From: Isoetes taiwanensis
Lineage: Eukaryota > Streptophyta > Lycopodiopsida > Isoetales > Isoetaceae
Direction of reading: 5' to 3'
DNA: 64,000 bases
NCBI GenBank assembly: GCA_021234155.1
Contig: JAJEKV010000035.1
Coordinates: 6,385,891 to 6,449,890 of the forward strand
The position numbers and the translations under genes were made by a program. This document shows, one piece after another, positions 14,892 through 26,499 of this stretch. How positions within the stretch are numbered: position 1 is the first letter of the stretch; each line of letters opens with the position of its first letter. Below the pieces are notes generated by a model. That model made no database searches. It saw only the letters and a program-made list of their open reading frames with translations, and was not told where the DNA came from.

Positions 14892-14999
14892 GAGTATAGT
14901 TGTATTGCAATTGCAAGAGATATCTAATCTTCCGTTTAGCTTTGGAACTAATCTAGACTATATAGATGCCAACAAGTGGAACAAGGTGACAAATCAAAC

Positions 15000-15660
15000 A
15001 CGCTAATGACCTGCATTTGCACTAATAAAAAGAATCTTTTAAAGATTTTCTAAAGTATGCGTGAATTCTGCTACTTTTGGGGGGTCATTTAACAAAATGG
15101 ACCTCCATTTGTGATTTCAAGTGTTATTTTTGGGTCCTAGATTAAGAAAAGTGGACGTCTTCTTAATGGCAGCGCACACAGAAAATCGACAAAATGAAAA
15201 CATCGCCAGAATAATAAAATTAGCAAAGAGAAAAAAACATAAAATCAAGGGTCTTAACCAGTGATGACTTTAAGGTGTGAAACTTCGTAAAGTTGCTATA
15301 TTTTACCATTTTTTAAAATTTGGATTCGATGGTTTACTAGGATGCGTACGCTAAAGAACTTCATAAATTCGCCAAAATTTGATAATATTGCATCCCAATT
15401 ATAGTAAATTCGCCAAATTAATGGACATTTTACAATAAAAACCTCAATTTTATGGTAAAACATTCAATTCTACTAAATTCATTTCTATAAAAATGTTGGA
15501 AAAATAGGAAATAATCGCCAACATTTCTATAGTTTAGAAGCAGCTAGAGGATGATAAAGTCATCACTGGTCTTAACCATGGCCTTAAGCAAAAATAAACA
15601 CAAGCCCTATACAAATGGTAGAAATAAGGTGCAAAGCACTACAAATTATCACCAACGATA
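15000..15660. other. Non-coding, A+T-rich; GCCAAATT phrases
   Basis: No gene. Recurrent phrases such as TTCGCCAAAATTTG resemble those scattered through 45400-46850, so both may be remnants of one repeat family. Confidence 0.35.
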
Positions 15661-16114
15661 ATTGCTACAAGAAATTTATCGCGGCAGCCAAGGCCGCCAC
15701 GAACATTTATCTTACCCGACCCCATGTGTATAGAGGTGGGTGAGTATGATAAAGAATCCTTTTATAGAATTTGTTGTGGTTTATGTGGCAAAAAAGAGAT
15801 TATCTACACATATATAATCTATTATGTCCGATAGGGACGCGCATGTGGCAGCAAACCATGTATTCTAACGTTAACGCATGTTTTGCAACAAGAAAAGAAA
15901 AGAAAAAATGATGCCCCCTTCACTGTCGGCCGCCATAGCCATAGTCGTGAGAATTTCGACACAATCTCTGCCGGTTGTAGAAAACTCAGGTCTGTGCGCT
16001 TGCCATCCTGATTTTGAACACCCAGATCGATGCATGCTACTCTAGAAATCACAGAAAGGAGATGAAAAATGATAAAATTGGAACCACAGCGAATCAACCC
16101 TTGAACAAGTTAGA

Positions 16115-16290
16115 TTTTTTGGGTTGCCCCTAGGGGGCAACAAGGGCTTTTGGCATATCCTAGGTATATGCTAGAATATCCCTAGGATATGCTGGTGACT
16201 GCTAAAAACTCCCTATCGGTTGTAAACTGGCGGTCGTCCCTGTTGTTGGGCGGCCGCTGTGCAAACCATCTAACCGGCAAATTGAGCTTG
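16115..16290. repeat. Dispersed hairpin repeat (GGTTGCCCCTAG family), copy 1
   Basis: Starts TTTTTTGGGTTGCCCCTAGG with an immediate fold-back, followed by a second stem (GCATATCCTAGG against CCTAGGATATGC, 12-bp perfect arms at about 16152-16190), then GACTGCTAAAAACT and TGTAAACTGGCGGTCGTCCC. Copies 2 and 3 at 54330 and 62424 share the same order. The type of element is unknown, with no coding capacity and no clear ends. A shorter relative of the first stem (GGTTGCCCGAAGGGCAAACC) is at 8755. Confidence 0.7.
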
Positions 16291-16298
16291 CCATATCT

Positions 16299-17146
16299 AT
16301 GCCAGTGCAGGTCTGGTCTACTAAAGTATATGAGTTTTTGGTGGATGCACTACCACATTTCATATCTTCCTTTTCTGTGGTGCACAATGAGAGCAGTATC
16401 ACGGCATACCTCATCGGGGAAGATGGGTATCCAGGATCAGGGATTTTATCATATCTTTGCTCCTTGTCTGATATAGTTGGACAACATGTTAGCCTCTGGT
16501 TCCCTTGCTTGAGTCCACTTGAGATGAGGAGCCTCCTTTGGGGAGATTACGTCTTTAAAGTGAAGGCTATAGACAATGCGTACAACGAAGGGGAAGCATC
16601 ACTTTTTAGATTTTCTGTACCAAGAATTAGTTCTATAGATTTATTAGATTTGGTCACCAATATAAGGAGTTTGTGCCCAAACTTCTACTCTAGCAGAAAA
16701 GAGGCAGTCTTTCACTTCACAGGATTGCATAATACACCTAATGGGACCATCTTCGAATGTATTAACAGTGTTAACGGTTCCGAAGCATGTAGCAGTCCTC
16801 AAAGAATGAATAACCTTGCGGATGGGGAATACTTTTTTAAAGTAAGAATGAAGAATTCTTTCAATTCTTATGGTCCTTGGTCTGGCTGTAGCTGGCTTGT
16901 AGGTATGCAGATGGAAAATGACCTTCCTGCTCGATGTCTACTTTATATTATTAATTGTTTAAAATATCGCTTTTGCATTTGCATATCATATATTGAGATG
17001 GCATTAAAGTGAAAGATGGGAGTTATTCATTCTATTCTGTGAACATTTTGCAGATACTCAACCTCCGATTTCTATGTCAATGGCGGCTCTCCAATAACTT
17101 CCTACAGATGCAAGATAGAGTTATTTGGTTTTCGAAATAAGGTATG
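16299..17146 (+). pseudogene. Fragment of an Ig/FN3-like repeat protein
   Basis: A 237-codon ORF (16299-17012) contains two repeats of a pattern seen in extracellular Ig-like/FN3-like repeats: GDYVFKVKAIDNAYNEGEAS, and later IFECINSVNGSEACSSPQRM, then LADGEYFFKVRMKNSFN and GPWSG. An FxC...C.SP...L.DG.Y.F.VR signature is visible. The real exon probably ends at about 16900 (donor GTAGGT/GTATGC after CSWL). A further exon may lie at 17054-17142 (FYVNGGSPITSYRCKIELFG, donor GTATGG). No signal peptide, membrane segment or complete gene is visible, so this is annotated as an exon fragment within the TIR-bounded segment. The exact family is not recognised. Confidence 0.45.
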
Positions 17147-18163
17147 GTTGTTCTGTAAGTTTATTGTTTTTGTATTTCCACAAGTTTGCACGTTCAGGTG
17201 TGGTCACAGCATTTATAATATATGTGTGTTCCTTCTGGAGTAGTAGATCTGGATGAATGTGCAGTTATTCAGTTCATCTTCATTAAACCCCCTCTGGCTC
17301 ACACAGCAATTATAGTGTATGTATGCCCTGAAATAAGCTATTACGAACCTACATTTTAGCGTGCTAGGCTGAGAGATTCCTTGGAAAATTACTCCTTGGA
17401 AAACAAAATAGAAGCCTAGAAACTGTTAGAGTTTGTTCTTCAAAGTTCTTAAATCCTGTTCCTTGCAATCTATACGCTTGCTTCATGTGTCGTCCTGTTC
17501 CTTAAGTTTGTAAAACATTTCTTTTGCTTTTGCTTGTAATAGCGTACAGGGAATGGCCGTGCTCTCTCCATTTTATGATTCCATTTGGCATCTATCTATG
17601 TAGAAATTGTATCTATGATGTATACCACACGATTACATTACAGTCTCAGACCAGAAAATTCCTAACATACAGAGCTGGGCTTACTTAAGCATGTTCTTCT
17701 TGTAGATTGACGAGACACAATTTACCTTCATTCTTCAATGTCAAACGCACACTCTTCCAGCATTCTTCCAGGATATTATGTTCAAAACAGTACATTGAAG
17801 AACTTGAAACTGTAAGTTTTATGGTAAGCTATGTTCTTGTGTCTATTCTACTTCTGTTATTTTATGATAAATATGCAGGTTGTGGAAGTTCTCAATTAGA
17901 CGTGCTTCTGTTTGTTTGTTTGTTTTGTTTTCTGGAGTAGCTTGGTCCACAGATTTTGTATTTTTATCCAGCCTAAGCATTTGAGTATGTAGCGCTCTGC
18001 CTCCACCAATTGCTTGCTGCACAAGCCTACTGATGCTGCAAATGCAGCCAATAGAGATGTTGCAAATTGTAGGTAGAGTTGGCGTCAACTGAATTATCTT
18101 TCCATTTCTTCTCTGCAAAAGCATGCACTTCCCTAGCCTGGCTAATGTCTTTCAGTGCTGAAT

Positions 18164-19291
18164 TCTTGCACTGCGACTCGCATGAAACCAACAACATCCA
18201 TAGATAGGCTTTTCATTCATCTCAGCAGTTTTTTCTACAATGGTATAGAGTGGGTATCTGCATATCGCAGGCTACCCAAAAAATGAAAAACATAGGGAAT
18301 ATCCAGTTATAACACCTGGACCCCAAATAAAATTGTGTACTTTCTGAGGATGTTGGCTAGTGTACTGCCGTAGAGCTTATCAGGGATTAAAAAACCCGCC
18401 CTTTCGGGTTTTCGAGGGAAAACCCTAGCGATAAAATCTCGGCAAGGGGCTTGGACAACGAGGCTGCTAAACGCTCCCACAAAAACCCACGCTCCCTGGA
18501 GAATACGAAGTCGGCGCATCACCCACGGACACGCACATCACTAACAGAAAACCAATAGAGAAAAAACCTCGAAAAGCGAGGGGCTGGTCACGCGTGCCAC
18601 GCGACAAAAAACAATATTTACACCTGGAAAAAGCGAGGGGCTGGTCACGCGTGCCACGCGACAATTAAAACAATTATGAACATACAAATAACAATTTTAA
18701 GGGGGGGAAGGGTGGGAGCCATGGATACTGCTGAGAGATGAGAAAGCGCCGATGAAACGTCGATGAAGAACTCTGCAATAAGTAGCGATCCCCAAACCTA
18801 ATGAACGGCCTAAAAATGCATGCGATGCATGCATGCGACGCATGCCATGCATGCATGCTCGTCTCGTGCAAGAATCCCGATTCGCTACGCGAATCGATGA
18901 CATTCTTGCACTGCGACTCGCATGAAACCAACAACATCCCGATACCAGAGAACTTCAAATACTAGATCCGAGGAGAAAGGTTGAAGATTGTCCTAAGCCG
19001 GACAAAAGGGCAAAGATAAAAGAGGTTAGAAAGGATAGGAATGGCCAAGAAAGAGTAGCTCATGCAAGAAGAAGCCCCTCCTCCGCATGAGATCAAAGAA
19101 TAGAAGCCATGGATACTGCTGAGAGATGAGAAAGCGCCGATGAAACGTCGATGAAGAACTCTGCAATAAGTAGCGATCCCCAAACCTAATGAACGGCCTA
19201 AAAATGCATGCGATGCATGCATGCGACGCATGCCATGCATGCATGCTCGTCTCGTGCAAGAATCCCGATTCGCTACGCGAATCGATGACAT
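18164..19291 (+). mobile_element. Helentron-like (Helitron2-like) non-autonomous rolling-circle element, two modules
   Basis: The element begins TCTTGCACTGCGACTCGCAT after host GCTGAAT and ends GCGAATCGATGACAT before host TAAGCTC, so the host site is T|T with no duplication. The 5' terminal sequence recurs inverted near the 3' end (GTGCAAGA). It is followed by a stem-loop CGATTCGC-TAC-GCGAATCG and 6 terminal bases. Asymmetric inverted ends, a 3' stem-loop and TT insertion are the hallmarks of Helentrons. Inside, a tail-to-head junction at 18903|18904 divides it into a 740-bp and a 388-bp module, each with its own 5' and 3' ends. No Rep/helicase ORF is present, so it depends on a partner for movement. 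ORFs inside are shadows of palindromes. Confidence 0.7.
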
Positions 19292-19561
19292 TAAGCTCGA
19301 AATCTTCATCAGTGAGGATTTTCTCCGATGTACAGATGTTAGTTTTTTTTTTTCTCCTTCGGGGCAGTTGTCTCCACTAGCTACCACACTCTTCGTGACC
19401 CTAAATGGCATTGTATAAGAGATTCTCAACTTTCGATCTGCAAAAAGCATCCGTTGAAGGTTTATATTCTTATATTTCTTCTACGGAATCAAATGATCTA
19501 TCCTGGTTTATCTACGAAAAAATTAACATCTAGATTGTATTTAATTTTTACTTTTTCCCAG

Positions 19562-20560
19562 CTTCGGCAGCATACTTAGAGCTTTTTTTCATAGGCACAA
19601 CCCCGTTTGTGGACGAGTATTTCAACCCTAATTACTCTAAGCCCTGTAATTGGAGAGGGCTTGAACCTCGGGAAGAACATCTCAAAGCAAAACTAGAGGT
19701 ATTATTTTGATCTTACAACATAGTTTTTTTTTTAGACTAGAAAAGTGTACACCTGTCGTGAAAAAAAAGGAGATATGTCATTACAGGAGGCCGTAGTTCT
19801 GATACAAAACTAACGGCAAAATTTGGATTGGTTCAGAATCTGAGCAGAGCATTGGAGGCATCTAAAGTTACATGGAAGATTGTGGTTGGGCACCACACTA
19901 TTAGGAGCTTTGACAATCATGGGGATACAATTGAAGTTGTAAATCAGATCCTTCCCATTTTAGAAGTAAGCAGGATCTAGCTTAAATTTTCCTTTCGCTC
20001 TTTTTATTTCACCAGCAAGAATCCATCTTCTCACTAGTAGAGTGGCAGTCTGTGTATTTTTTTTTTCCCCAAATTGGATAAATGCCGCCTTTCTGTCATG
20101 TTGTGGCCGCCTTATATTTCTTGTTAAAAAAAATCATCAACTGGCCAAATGGGCTCATTCATCAAAACAAACCATGATGACAGTAGAAACGGACATGCCT
20201 TCATGACTGTCTTCCATAACTCTGTGCTGACATTTATTTTTTTGTGCGTTGATTTTTCAGGCCCATAATGTGCATATGTATCTTAATGGCCATGATCATT
20301 GCTTGGATTACATCAAACATGACGACAGGTATGTTTTTTGTTTTCTTTTTTCTTTCTCGTGAAATTTGTCCCATTTTTTTTTGCATCTTTATCTGTACTG
20401 CTTTCAAGTTGTCGTGTGTTTTTCGCTAGCCTAATGCTTTAAATATTGTTTTACTTCTTTGGTGGAGGTTCTAAAGCCTGGAAAGGCATAGCCCCTAATG
20501 CCAATGACAATGGTCTCCAGTTTTACTATGATGCCAAGGCTTCATCTCTATTTCTGTTAG
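19562..20560 (+). pseudogene. Purple acid phosphatase (PAP17/PAP3-like) exon fragments
   Basis: Exons 19562-19698, 19837-19965 and 20261-20328 join in phase with GT-AG introns. They encode FFIGTTPFVDEYFNP, NWRGLEPREEHLKAKLE, ALEASKVTWKIVVGHHTIRS and HMYLNGHDHCLDYIKHDD. VVGHH and GHDH are the fourth and fifth metal-ligand blocks of purple acid phosphatases, secreted or vacuolar Fe-Zn/Mn enzymes that release phosphate from esters. A fourth exon (about 20427-20560) carries GGGSKAWKG and LQFYYD but has an in-frame TAA at about 20440. Blocks 1-3 (GDWG, GDNFY, GNHD) are absent upstream, where the Helentron-like element and unrelated sequence lie instead. It is therefore a 5'- and 3'-truncated fragment. 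A true gene of this type has about 330 residues. Confidence 0.85.
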
Positions 20561-21078
20561 TCTGCATTGCATCTAATTTTCTATGACATAAATGGATGCA
20601 TCATCCATAGAATACACTTATCTGCCTAAGTATCAAGCACTTCTTACCTTCATACACTAATGCATGGAAAATGCTATCTAGAAAGGTGCTATCTAAAGCA
20701 TCTTGCAAAACTCTTTGCATCTAAAAATGCCTTAAGATTATTTTAGTGCTCCCCATCACCATTTTTACCTCACGACCATTGAACATATATTTTTTCATAT
20801 TTTCTGTTTCTAATGCGTAGTCAGTTAGTTGCTAGGTACCATGGGAGGCCAGACATGAGTGTTTTATAGGAAAGGGTCCCCAGCTTTGTATGTAGATTGC
20901 ATTAAAACGTGTTTATTATCATTATTGGTTCGTATCTATGTTTCCAATTGTAGAGTTATCAGAGAGACATTTTATTTAGTAATGTTATATCAGAGAGACG
21001 GTTTCTTAATTTATTTTTACAGGGATTTTTATCAAGTTTCCAGATGTTCTCAGCCATCTGACGCACCGCATTTTGCAG

Positions 21079-21476
21079 TGTTGCAGTATTTTCTGTCCCC
21101 GTTCTTGCTTGCCCATGGCTTTTTGCCAACACTTTTGTCAAACTTGTTGCTTTTGATGGCAGTGTCTTATTATCATTATCTCAATTTCCTTGGTTATGAT
21201 GGTGAGTTTTATCATTTTTTGGCTATATGTCAAAGGGACTAGTTTTATAATTGAATTGTGTAATTTTGGGCTTTTATAGTACTTCCATTCCTTGAGAGAA
21301 CGATGTTTTTCCTTTATCCAGCCGCTTTATCTTCTATTCTCTTCCAAATCTGTAAGTTGGACAAGCAGATTATTTTACCAAGACTTGTTGTACTAATATT
21401 GTAATTCCATGACAATGCAGCATTATTAGCTGGATTCAACCCTACAAGATTTGTTATGGGCGCTTACTTTGGCTGA
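21079..21476 (+). pseudogene. UNC-50 homologue, C-terminal exons only
   Basis: Three exons in perfect phase: 21079-21201, 21280-21351 and 21421-21476 (stop TGA). They encode LQYFLSPFLLAHGFLPTLLS, NLLLLMAVSYYHYLNFLGYD, VLPFLERTMFFLYP and LLAGFNPTRFVMGAYFG, which is the highly conserved C-terminal third of UNC-50. UNC-50 is a multi-span Golgi/ER membrane protein involved in membrane trafficking and receptor assembly. About 83 of the usual 250 or so residues are present, with an intact reading frame and canonical splice sites. The N-terminal exons (TKNQWARDDPAF region) were searched for upstream on the same strand and not found. The intact C-terminus with a missing N-terminus, right after a phosphatase fragment, suggests exon capture rather than slow decay. 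Confidence 0.85.
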
Positions 21477-21479
21477 TGG

Positions 21480-24265
21480 ACTTGAACTGGAGCATGTCTG
21501 AAACTAGTAATGTTCCACCTTTGCTGTTTTTTTTTCCTTTCCATTTATTTCGAGACTCACGTTGTGATATCAAGAATGCTTCAAATTAGCCAAGTTTAGA
21601 AGTAAGCTGTTGCCTTATGAGTAATTCTGGTATTTGGTTATTGTTTTCAAAAGTTAAATTGCAAGCAATGGAAGTGTTATGATGGGAGTCTATTATTACA
21701 TGTGTTGGAAATAGAAGAGTTTTAGTCTCATTGGCTTGCTATTTACAGGTTACTCGTGAGTTAACTTTGGTGCTTATTTCGTTCTTCATAAACATGACAA
21801 CATTTTATGAAGAATGTATAGGTCAGTCATCATGTTTGTATATTTGGAGCTGATCAAGACTGTTGTCTATCAAGACTGTTGTTTATAACAAGGTCAATAA
21901 TGTCAACAGAAACAATAGATTTTTCCCATTTTTTAGGTTAAAATATTTCAATCAGGATTGTCCTATTGTCGACTTATTTGATTGCTTATAATGGTTGACA
22001 ATCTAACAGTTTGACTAAGGTATCATGTGAAATATTTACGAGCAACCAATTGATCATAAACGTAGTTGCAATAGCCTTTAATATATTTCTCCAAGCCAAG
22101 ACGAATCTGGCCTTGACCATTCAGGTAATGCTATGTAGGATAGAGGCACTGAATCTTTTTGCATTTGTTATGCTTATGCAATGAAGCATATCACATAATG
22201 AACACAGTGTATACACCGTAGATATGTTACATATGAAAGGGAAAGACCACAACATAAAATAACTCTCAAAACCATATGATCTTATAACTAGCTTGGAAAC
22301 AGTGCCCATATGATTCCGAAGTTGTTGGCAAGATGAGCAGTTTGTCTTAAGTGAAGGGTTACCATTCAATCCTCACTAAAAACTGATTTTAGGTCTAGTT
22401 TGTGAATGGAAAATCCTATCTTAGTGAAGGGTATCAATCTTCACTAAAAAATGATTATAGGTCTAAACATTTCTTTCATTGTAAACACCAATGTGGCAAA
22501 TCCTCATTATCGTCTACTATAGATTCATATTATCTTGTGGAACATATTATGTCGTGAAAGCATTGGTTTTTCCTTTTCTGTCTCTGTTGCATGAAAATGC
22601 TAGCACCATTGGCCTTTGTAATTCCATGGGTTAGTGTGATCGCCAGGGCCAAGGGCGTGTCCCAAAGTGATCGAAAGAGACAAACTAGATGAAAAAAACA
22701 AATCAGCATTCAAGTTCGATCTTAAAGAACAATCAAATAAAAAACATGAAAACAAACGCTAAAACAAAAACCATAAAAACACACTTTCGCGTCACCGGAG
22801 GGCAACCCCTCGTGCGCAGCACCTTGTTTTATTTGTGCAGTATGAACAGCTGGATATTTTTCTGTTTAAGGTCTTTATTCTCTGTTTTGAGTATGGCGGC
22901 AGAAGAAGCTATGGGGGCGAACATGTTGCTTGCTTCAGGAGTTTGAGTAGGATATTGCCCAGCCAATGACTACTTTGGAGTTTCTCTGCCACAAGACAGC
23001 CTCTACATACAATTGGCTCTACAATCACAGGGATTCCTGTGCCTCTACAATTGGCTGCAAGGGCGCAACCATTGGGTCCGCCATACCCAACTACTCATGC
23101 GTCTTTCAGAGTATCCACCATAGATGGTTTGCGTTGTAGCATCTAGGGTAGTTCCAGAGGTATGTTTCCAGAGTATGCTTTATGATGGATCCTGTTTTTT
23201 CAAATCATTGTTTAAAAAATCTTCTGAACCTGGCCTTTACTCATTGAGAGTAGTTGCTACAATATCCGCCTTCTAAAGCAGAGTGTATAACCACACCATA
23301 TAAATAAGCGATCTGCAATATTCGCTTTATGGATGGATTAGTTGGCTCTGGAAGATATAGAGTTTAAGCCATTGCATTTGCTCAAATTCAATAGGTTTTG
23401 CATTCTTTCTCTTTTTCTTGCAATGATGTCATATCTGGTAAGCGAAAAAGGGGTGCAGCTTTATCTTTATCTTATTAAAAATGTTCATGCATTACTAGAT
23501 ATTACATCAAGCATTATTTACTTCCTTCAGTTTGATCTGCATTATATACAAATTCGAAGCAATATTTCTCTACTTATTGCCTTCTGATTCATGAGTTCAC
23601 AAAAGCATGTCATGTGATTATATTGTTCTAAGTTCCTTTCTTATGATTGTACACAGGTAGAGCCTTTACAGATTATCCCTCATTTGCGAACTATTTAAAT
23701 GTTGATGCTAGCCCTTTCATGATTCATTGCAGGTGAGGGAAGCTTTATGTCTTTTGTAAGAATAAGAGGGAGAAGATTGGTGCCAATGCCTATTTCATAC
23801 TGTTAGTGCTGGTATTGAGCAGACAAGAACACACTGCACTATAGATCACACAATTCCACCCATCTTAATTGGTGATTTAACATCCACTGACATAGAGGAG
23901 ACTACCAAGTTGTTCAGGAAACAATGCATTGATTACTAACTGTCATAATTATCTCAAGATGCTTTGCTTGGCTAAATCCTGTTCTCTATGCAGGCTCTTA
24001 ATGCGGTGTCCCTCGATCCTCCCAGTTCTACACATTCCATCATTGCCATTCTGGAAACTTGGATCTCTAATTCAGATTTGCGATAAATGGTTTCCCTTTC
24101 AAAAAATTCATACACCATAGGAGCCAGACGCATAACTCCCCTCAAATTAAATTCTAATAACACAGGTTCTTCCCTCCCATGTCTAGAAGAATTAATTTTT
24201 TTTGTGATCCAGATATAGGATTTGATGTTTAAAATGGTACAGAGAGCTCGGATTGTTTTATATAA
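21480..24265. other. Non-coding stretch inside the TIR-bounded segment
   Basis: No recognisable gene. At 22790-22835 the phrase GAGGGCAACCCCTCGTGCGC followed by AGCACCTTGTTTTATTTGT is shared in part with 62990-63025 (GTGCACAGCACCTTGTTTTTC), suggesting another dispersed repeat. A 59-codon ORF at about 22968 has no recognisable motif. Confidence 0.35.
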
Positions 24266-24267
24266 TG

Positions 24268-24770
24268 CTAAAGGAAAGCTAGTTCTAGACAATTGTATCT
24301 ACACTGTTGTGCAAATAAAGGAAAGCTAGTTCTAGACAATTGTATCTACACTGTTGTACTTTGCACGTTCGGAATGGTCATTAATTATTACGCAACATTT
24401 AGAATGGTGATTAATTATTAAGCAGTAGAAATAAGTCAATTCCATTTTAACCCAGCCAATTACCATACTCATTGGAATTTGCAAGAACAACCAATTGGAT
24501 TTGTGTTCCCTAGGAAATAAAAAATTTCAAATTTTTTATTTTTCCTTTCCCGGTCAGAGTTTCAACTTCCTCGCATCAAGGGCACTAGCTGAGAACGTCT
24601 TTTATCTACTGGGATTGTTCTACTAGCTGAAGACGTCATTTACCTAGAGGAATTGTTCGGTCAGAGTTTCAACTTCCTCGCAGCAAGGGCACTAGCTGAG
24701 AACATCTTTTATCTACTGGGATTGTTCCACTAGCTGAAGACGTCATTTACCTAGAGGAATTGTTCGGAAG
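24268..24770. repeat. Two tandem duplications (about 49 bp and 107 bp)
   Basis: About 24268-24308 and 24317-24358 repeat AAAGGAAAGCTAGTTCTAGA and the bases after it. 24551-24657 and 24658-24765 are two copies, differing at a few positions, of a 107-bp unit starting CGGTCAGAGTTTCAACTTCC and ending AATTGTT. Confidence 0.9.
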
Positions 24771-25199
24771 ATGGTTGGTGGAGTACTAAGAAAACAAAGA
24801 CATTGTGAGTTTCTGGTGGCAGAATGGTCAAGCAACTCGGGAATCCTTCCAACCTATGTAGCAGTTTCTGAAATGCTCCATTGTAAGTGGAAATATTTAT
24901 TGAGAAATCCTCAGCCAACAAAAGAAAGGGTAAATAATGGAAATGTGGCAAGCATTGCATGACCACCATTTTCATTTGAGGCCAATTTTCATTTGAGGCT
25001 AATAAAGCTTGATGCGCTGTTGTCTTTCTGCACGGCTTTTGGAAGAAAAGATATACCAAGTTATCTAGAATAGTGATATTGTGAGCTTTTGCCAAAATCA
25101 ACTCCATTAACTATAGATCTCTTATCTATCTAAATAAACAAGCCTAAGCATTTAAATATTTATAGCTATTAACCAGATATTAGAGGTTTGTTTGTTGAT

Positions 25200-25650
25200 C
25201 GATTTGCAGAATTTACAGTAGTTATCGGCCGCGGGACATTGGCACAAAGCTTAGCAATGTACGATGGAATGTTGTATATGTAATTTATCGGCAGCAAGAC
25301 ATTGGCACAAAGTTCAGAAATGTATGATGGAATGTTGTATGTGTAATTTAACTGATAGGCAGTGTCCCAAGCTAATGGCAGTTACTTCTGTCAAGAAAAA
25401 AAATGTAACTACATATAAGCTAAATGGTTTTCATAATAAATGGCATACAGATATACCTTGGTCGTAATACTTACCACAATACAACAACAGGGCCAGAATG
25501 CAGGACCCATTCAAGGAAAGGATCCCTCACCCTACATTGACATGATGGGCAGTTCCAGCGGAAATACTTACCACAATACACAACAGAAGCAAAATGGAGG
25601 ACCCATTTAAGGACACAGTCAAGGATCCCTCACCCTACATTGAGATGATG
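25200..25650. repeat. Two further local duplications
   Basis: About 25222-25287 and 25288-25353 are related about 65-bp copies (TTATCGGC, GACATTGGCACAAAG, GATGGAATGTTGTATRTGTA). About 25469-25560 and 25562-25650 share ATACTTACCACAATACA and GGATCCCTCACCCTACATTG. The second pair also reads open as QQQGQNAGPIQGKDPSPYID, which might be a coding remnant that I cannot assign. Confidence 0.75.
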
Positions 25651-26499
25651 GGTGTGAACTGTTCAAAAAAGGAATTGTCAATTCTATTCCATCTTTACTC
25701 CTTGGGAAGCTGCCAAACCATAATACTCCGTCCAGTCACTAGCTTAGAGGACGCCTATGCAGAGGTATCCTATTAACTTAGCATATGCATGCACAACCTT
25801 AAACATGACAAATATATTCTGATGCAATTGTTGGAATTGGGAAGCTGCCAAACTATAATACTCCATCTAGTCACTAGTTTAAATGACTATGCAGAGGTAT
25901 CCTATTATACAAAGCATATGCACAGACTGATATATCCTATTATAATCCAAGGAAAGATAAGAGGCTGAACATAATATGTCAAAAATACTCTAATGCAATT
26001 GCCGGAACAAATTATATAATAATAAAAATAAGATGTTTCTTGTTGAACCTCCAAATAATGACGGAATAGCAAGATAATGGAGAAATAAAATGCAATAAAT
26101 TCTTCTTTGAATTTCAAGAGGCCACTTTCTAGGTTGCATCCATTGACATTTGATATTTTGTCTACACATTGCTCCTCGAGAGGCAACTTAGACAAATCTC
26201 AGCGAGTTGATCCAAAGTATTTGATAATGAATGCTTGGATAATGTGCCAGAGGAGCTTACATGGATATTCTGATATTTAGCTGTGATTGATTAGGTGGTT
26301 ACATATGGAATTGCTTGTGAAATCATCATTGCATAATGGTCTTTTATATTATGGTTGTCTTGGAAACATCATTTGAGATACTTTGGAAATCATTAGTAGG
26401 CTCAAATCCACAAATATGGCAGCTAAGATAAATGTTTGTGAAGAGAAATGTTCGCGGCAGCCAAGGCCGCCGCGATAAATTTCTTGTAGATGTTTAAAA

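Larger units (their letters stand above)
15663..26495. mobile_element. Candidate TIR-bounded segment with captured gene fragments
   Basis: The left end reads CTACAAGAAATTTATCGCGG (15664 onward). The right end, read from 26495 on the minus strand, begins with the same 20 bases. The match continues imperfectly to about 45 bp (GAACATTT). Ends of the form CACTACAAGAAA are common in plant CACTA-like and related TIR transposons, but here the leading CA is absent and no matching target duplication is visible. Inside are plus-strand exon fragments of three unrelated genes and a nested Helentron-like element. It could equally be two independent short elements in opposite orientation. No transposase is recognised. 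Confidence 0.4.

Noticed and set aside
18674-19450. HACIACIFRPFIRFG-type ORFs repeated twice
   Set aside because: The repetition is the module duplication and the Cys/His-rich text is translated ATGCATGC palindrome.
22968-23147. 59-codon ORF (MTTLEFLCHKTAS...)
   Set aside because: Too short, no motif, and no splice-consistent partner.
15663-26495. Definite CACTA transposon
   Set aside because: The ends lack the leading CA of CACTA, the 3-bp flanks do not match, and no transposase is seen; reported only as a candidate TIR-bounded segment.
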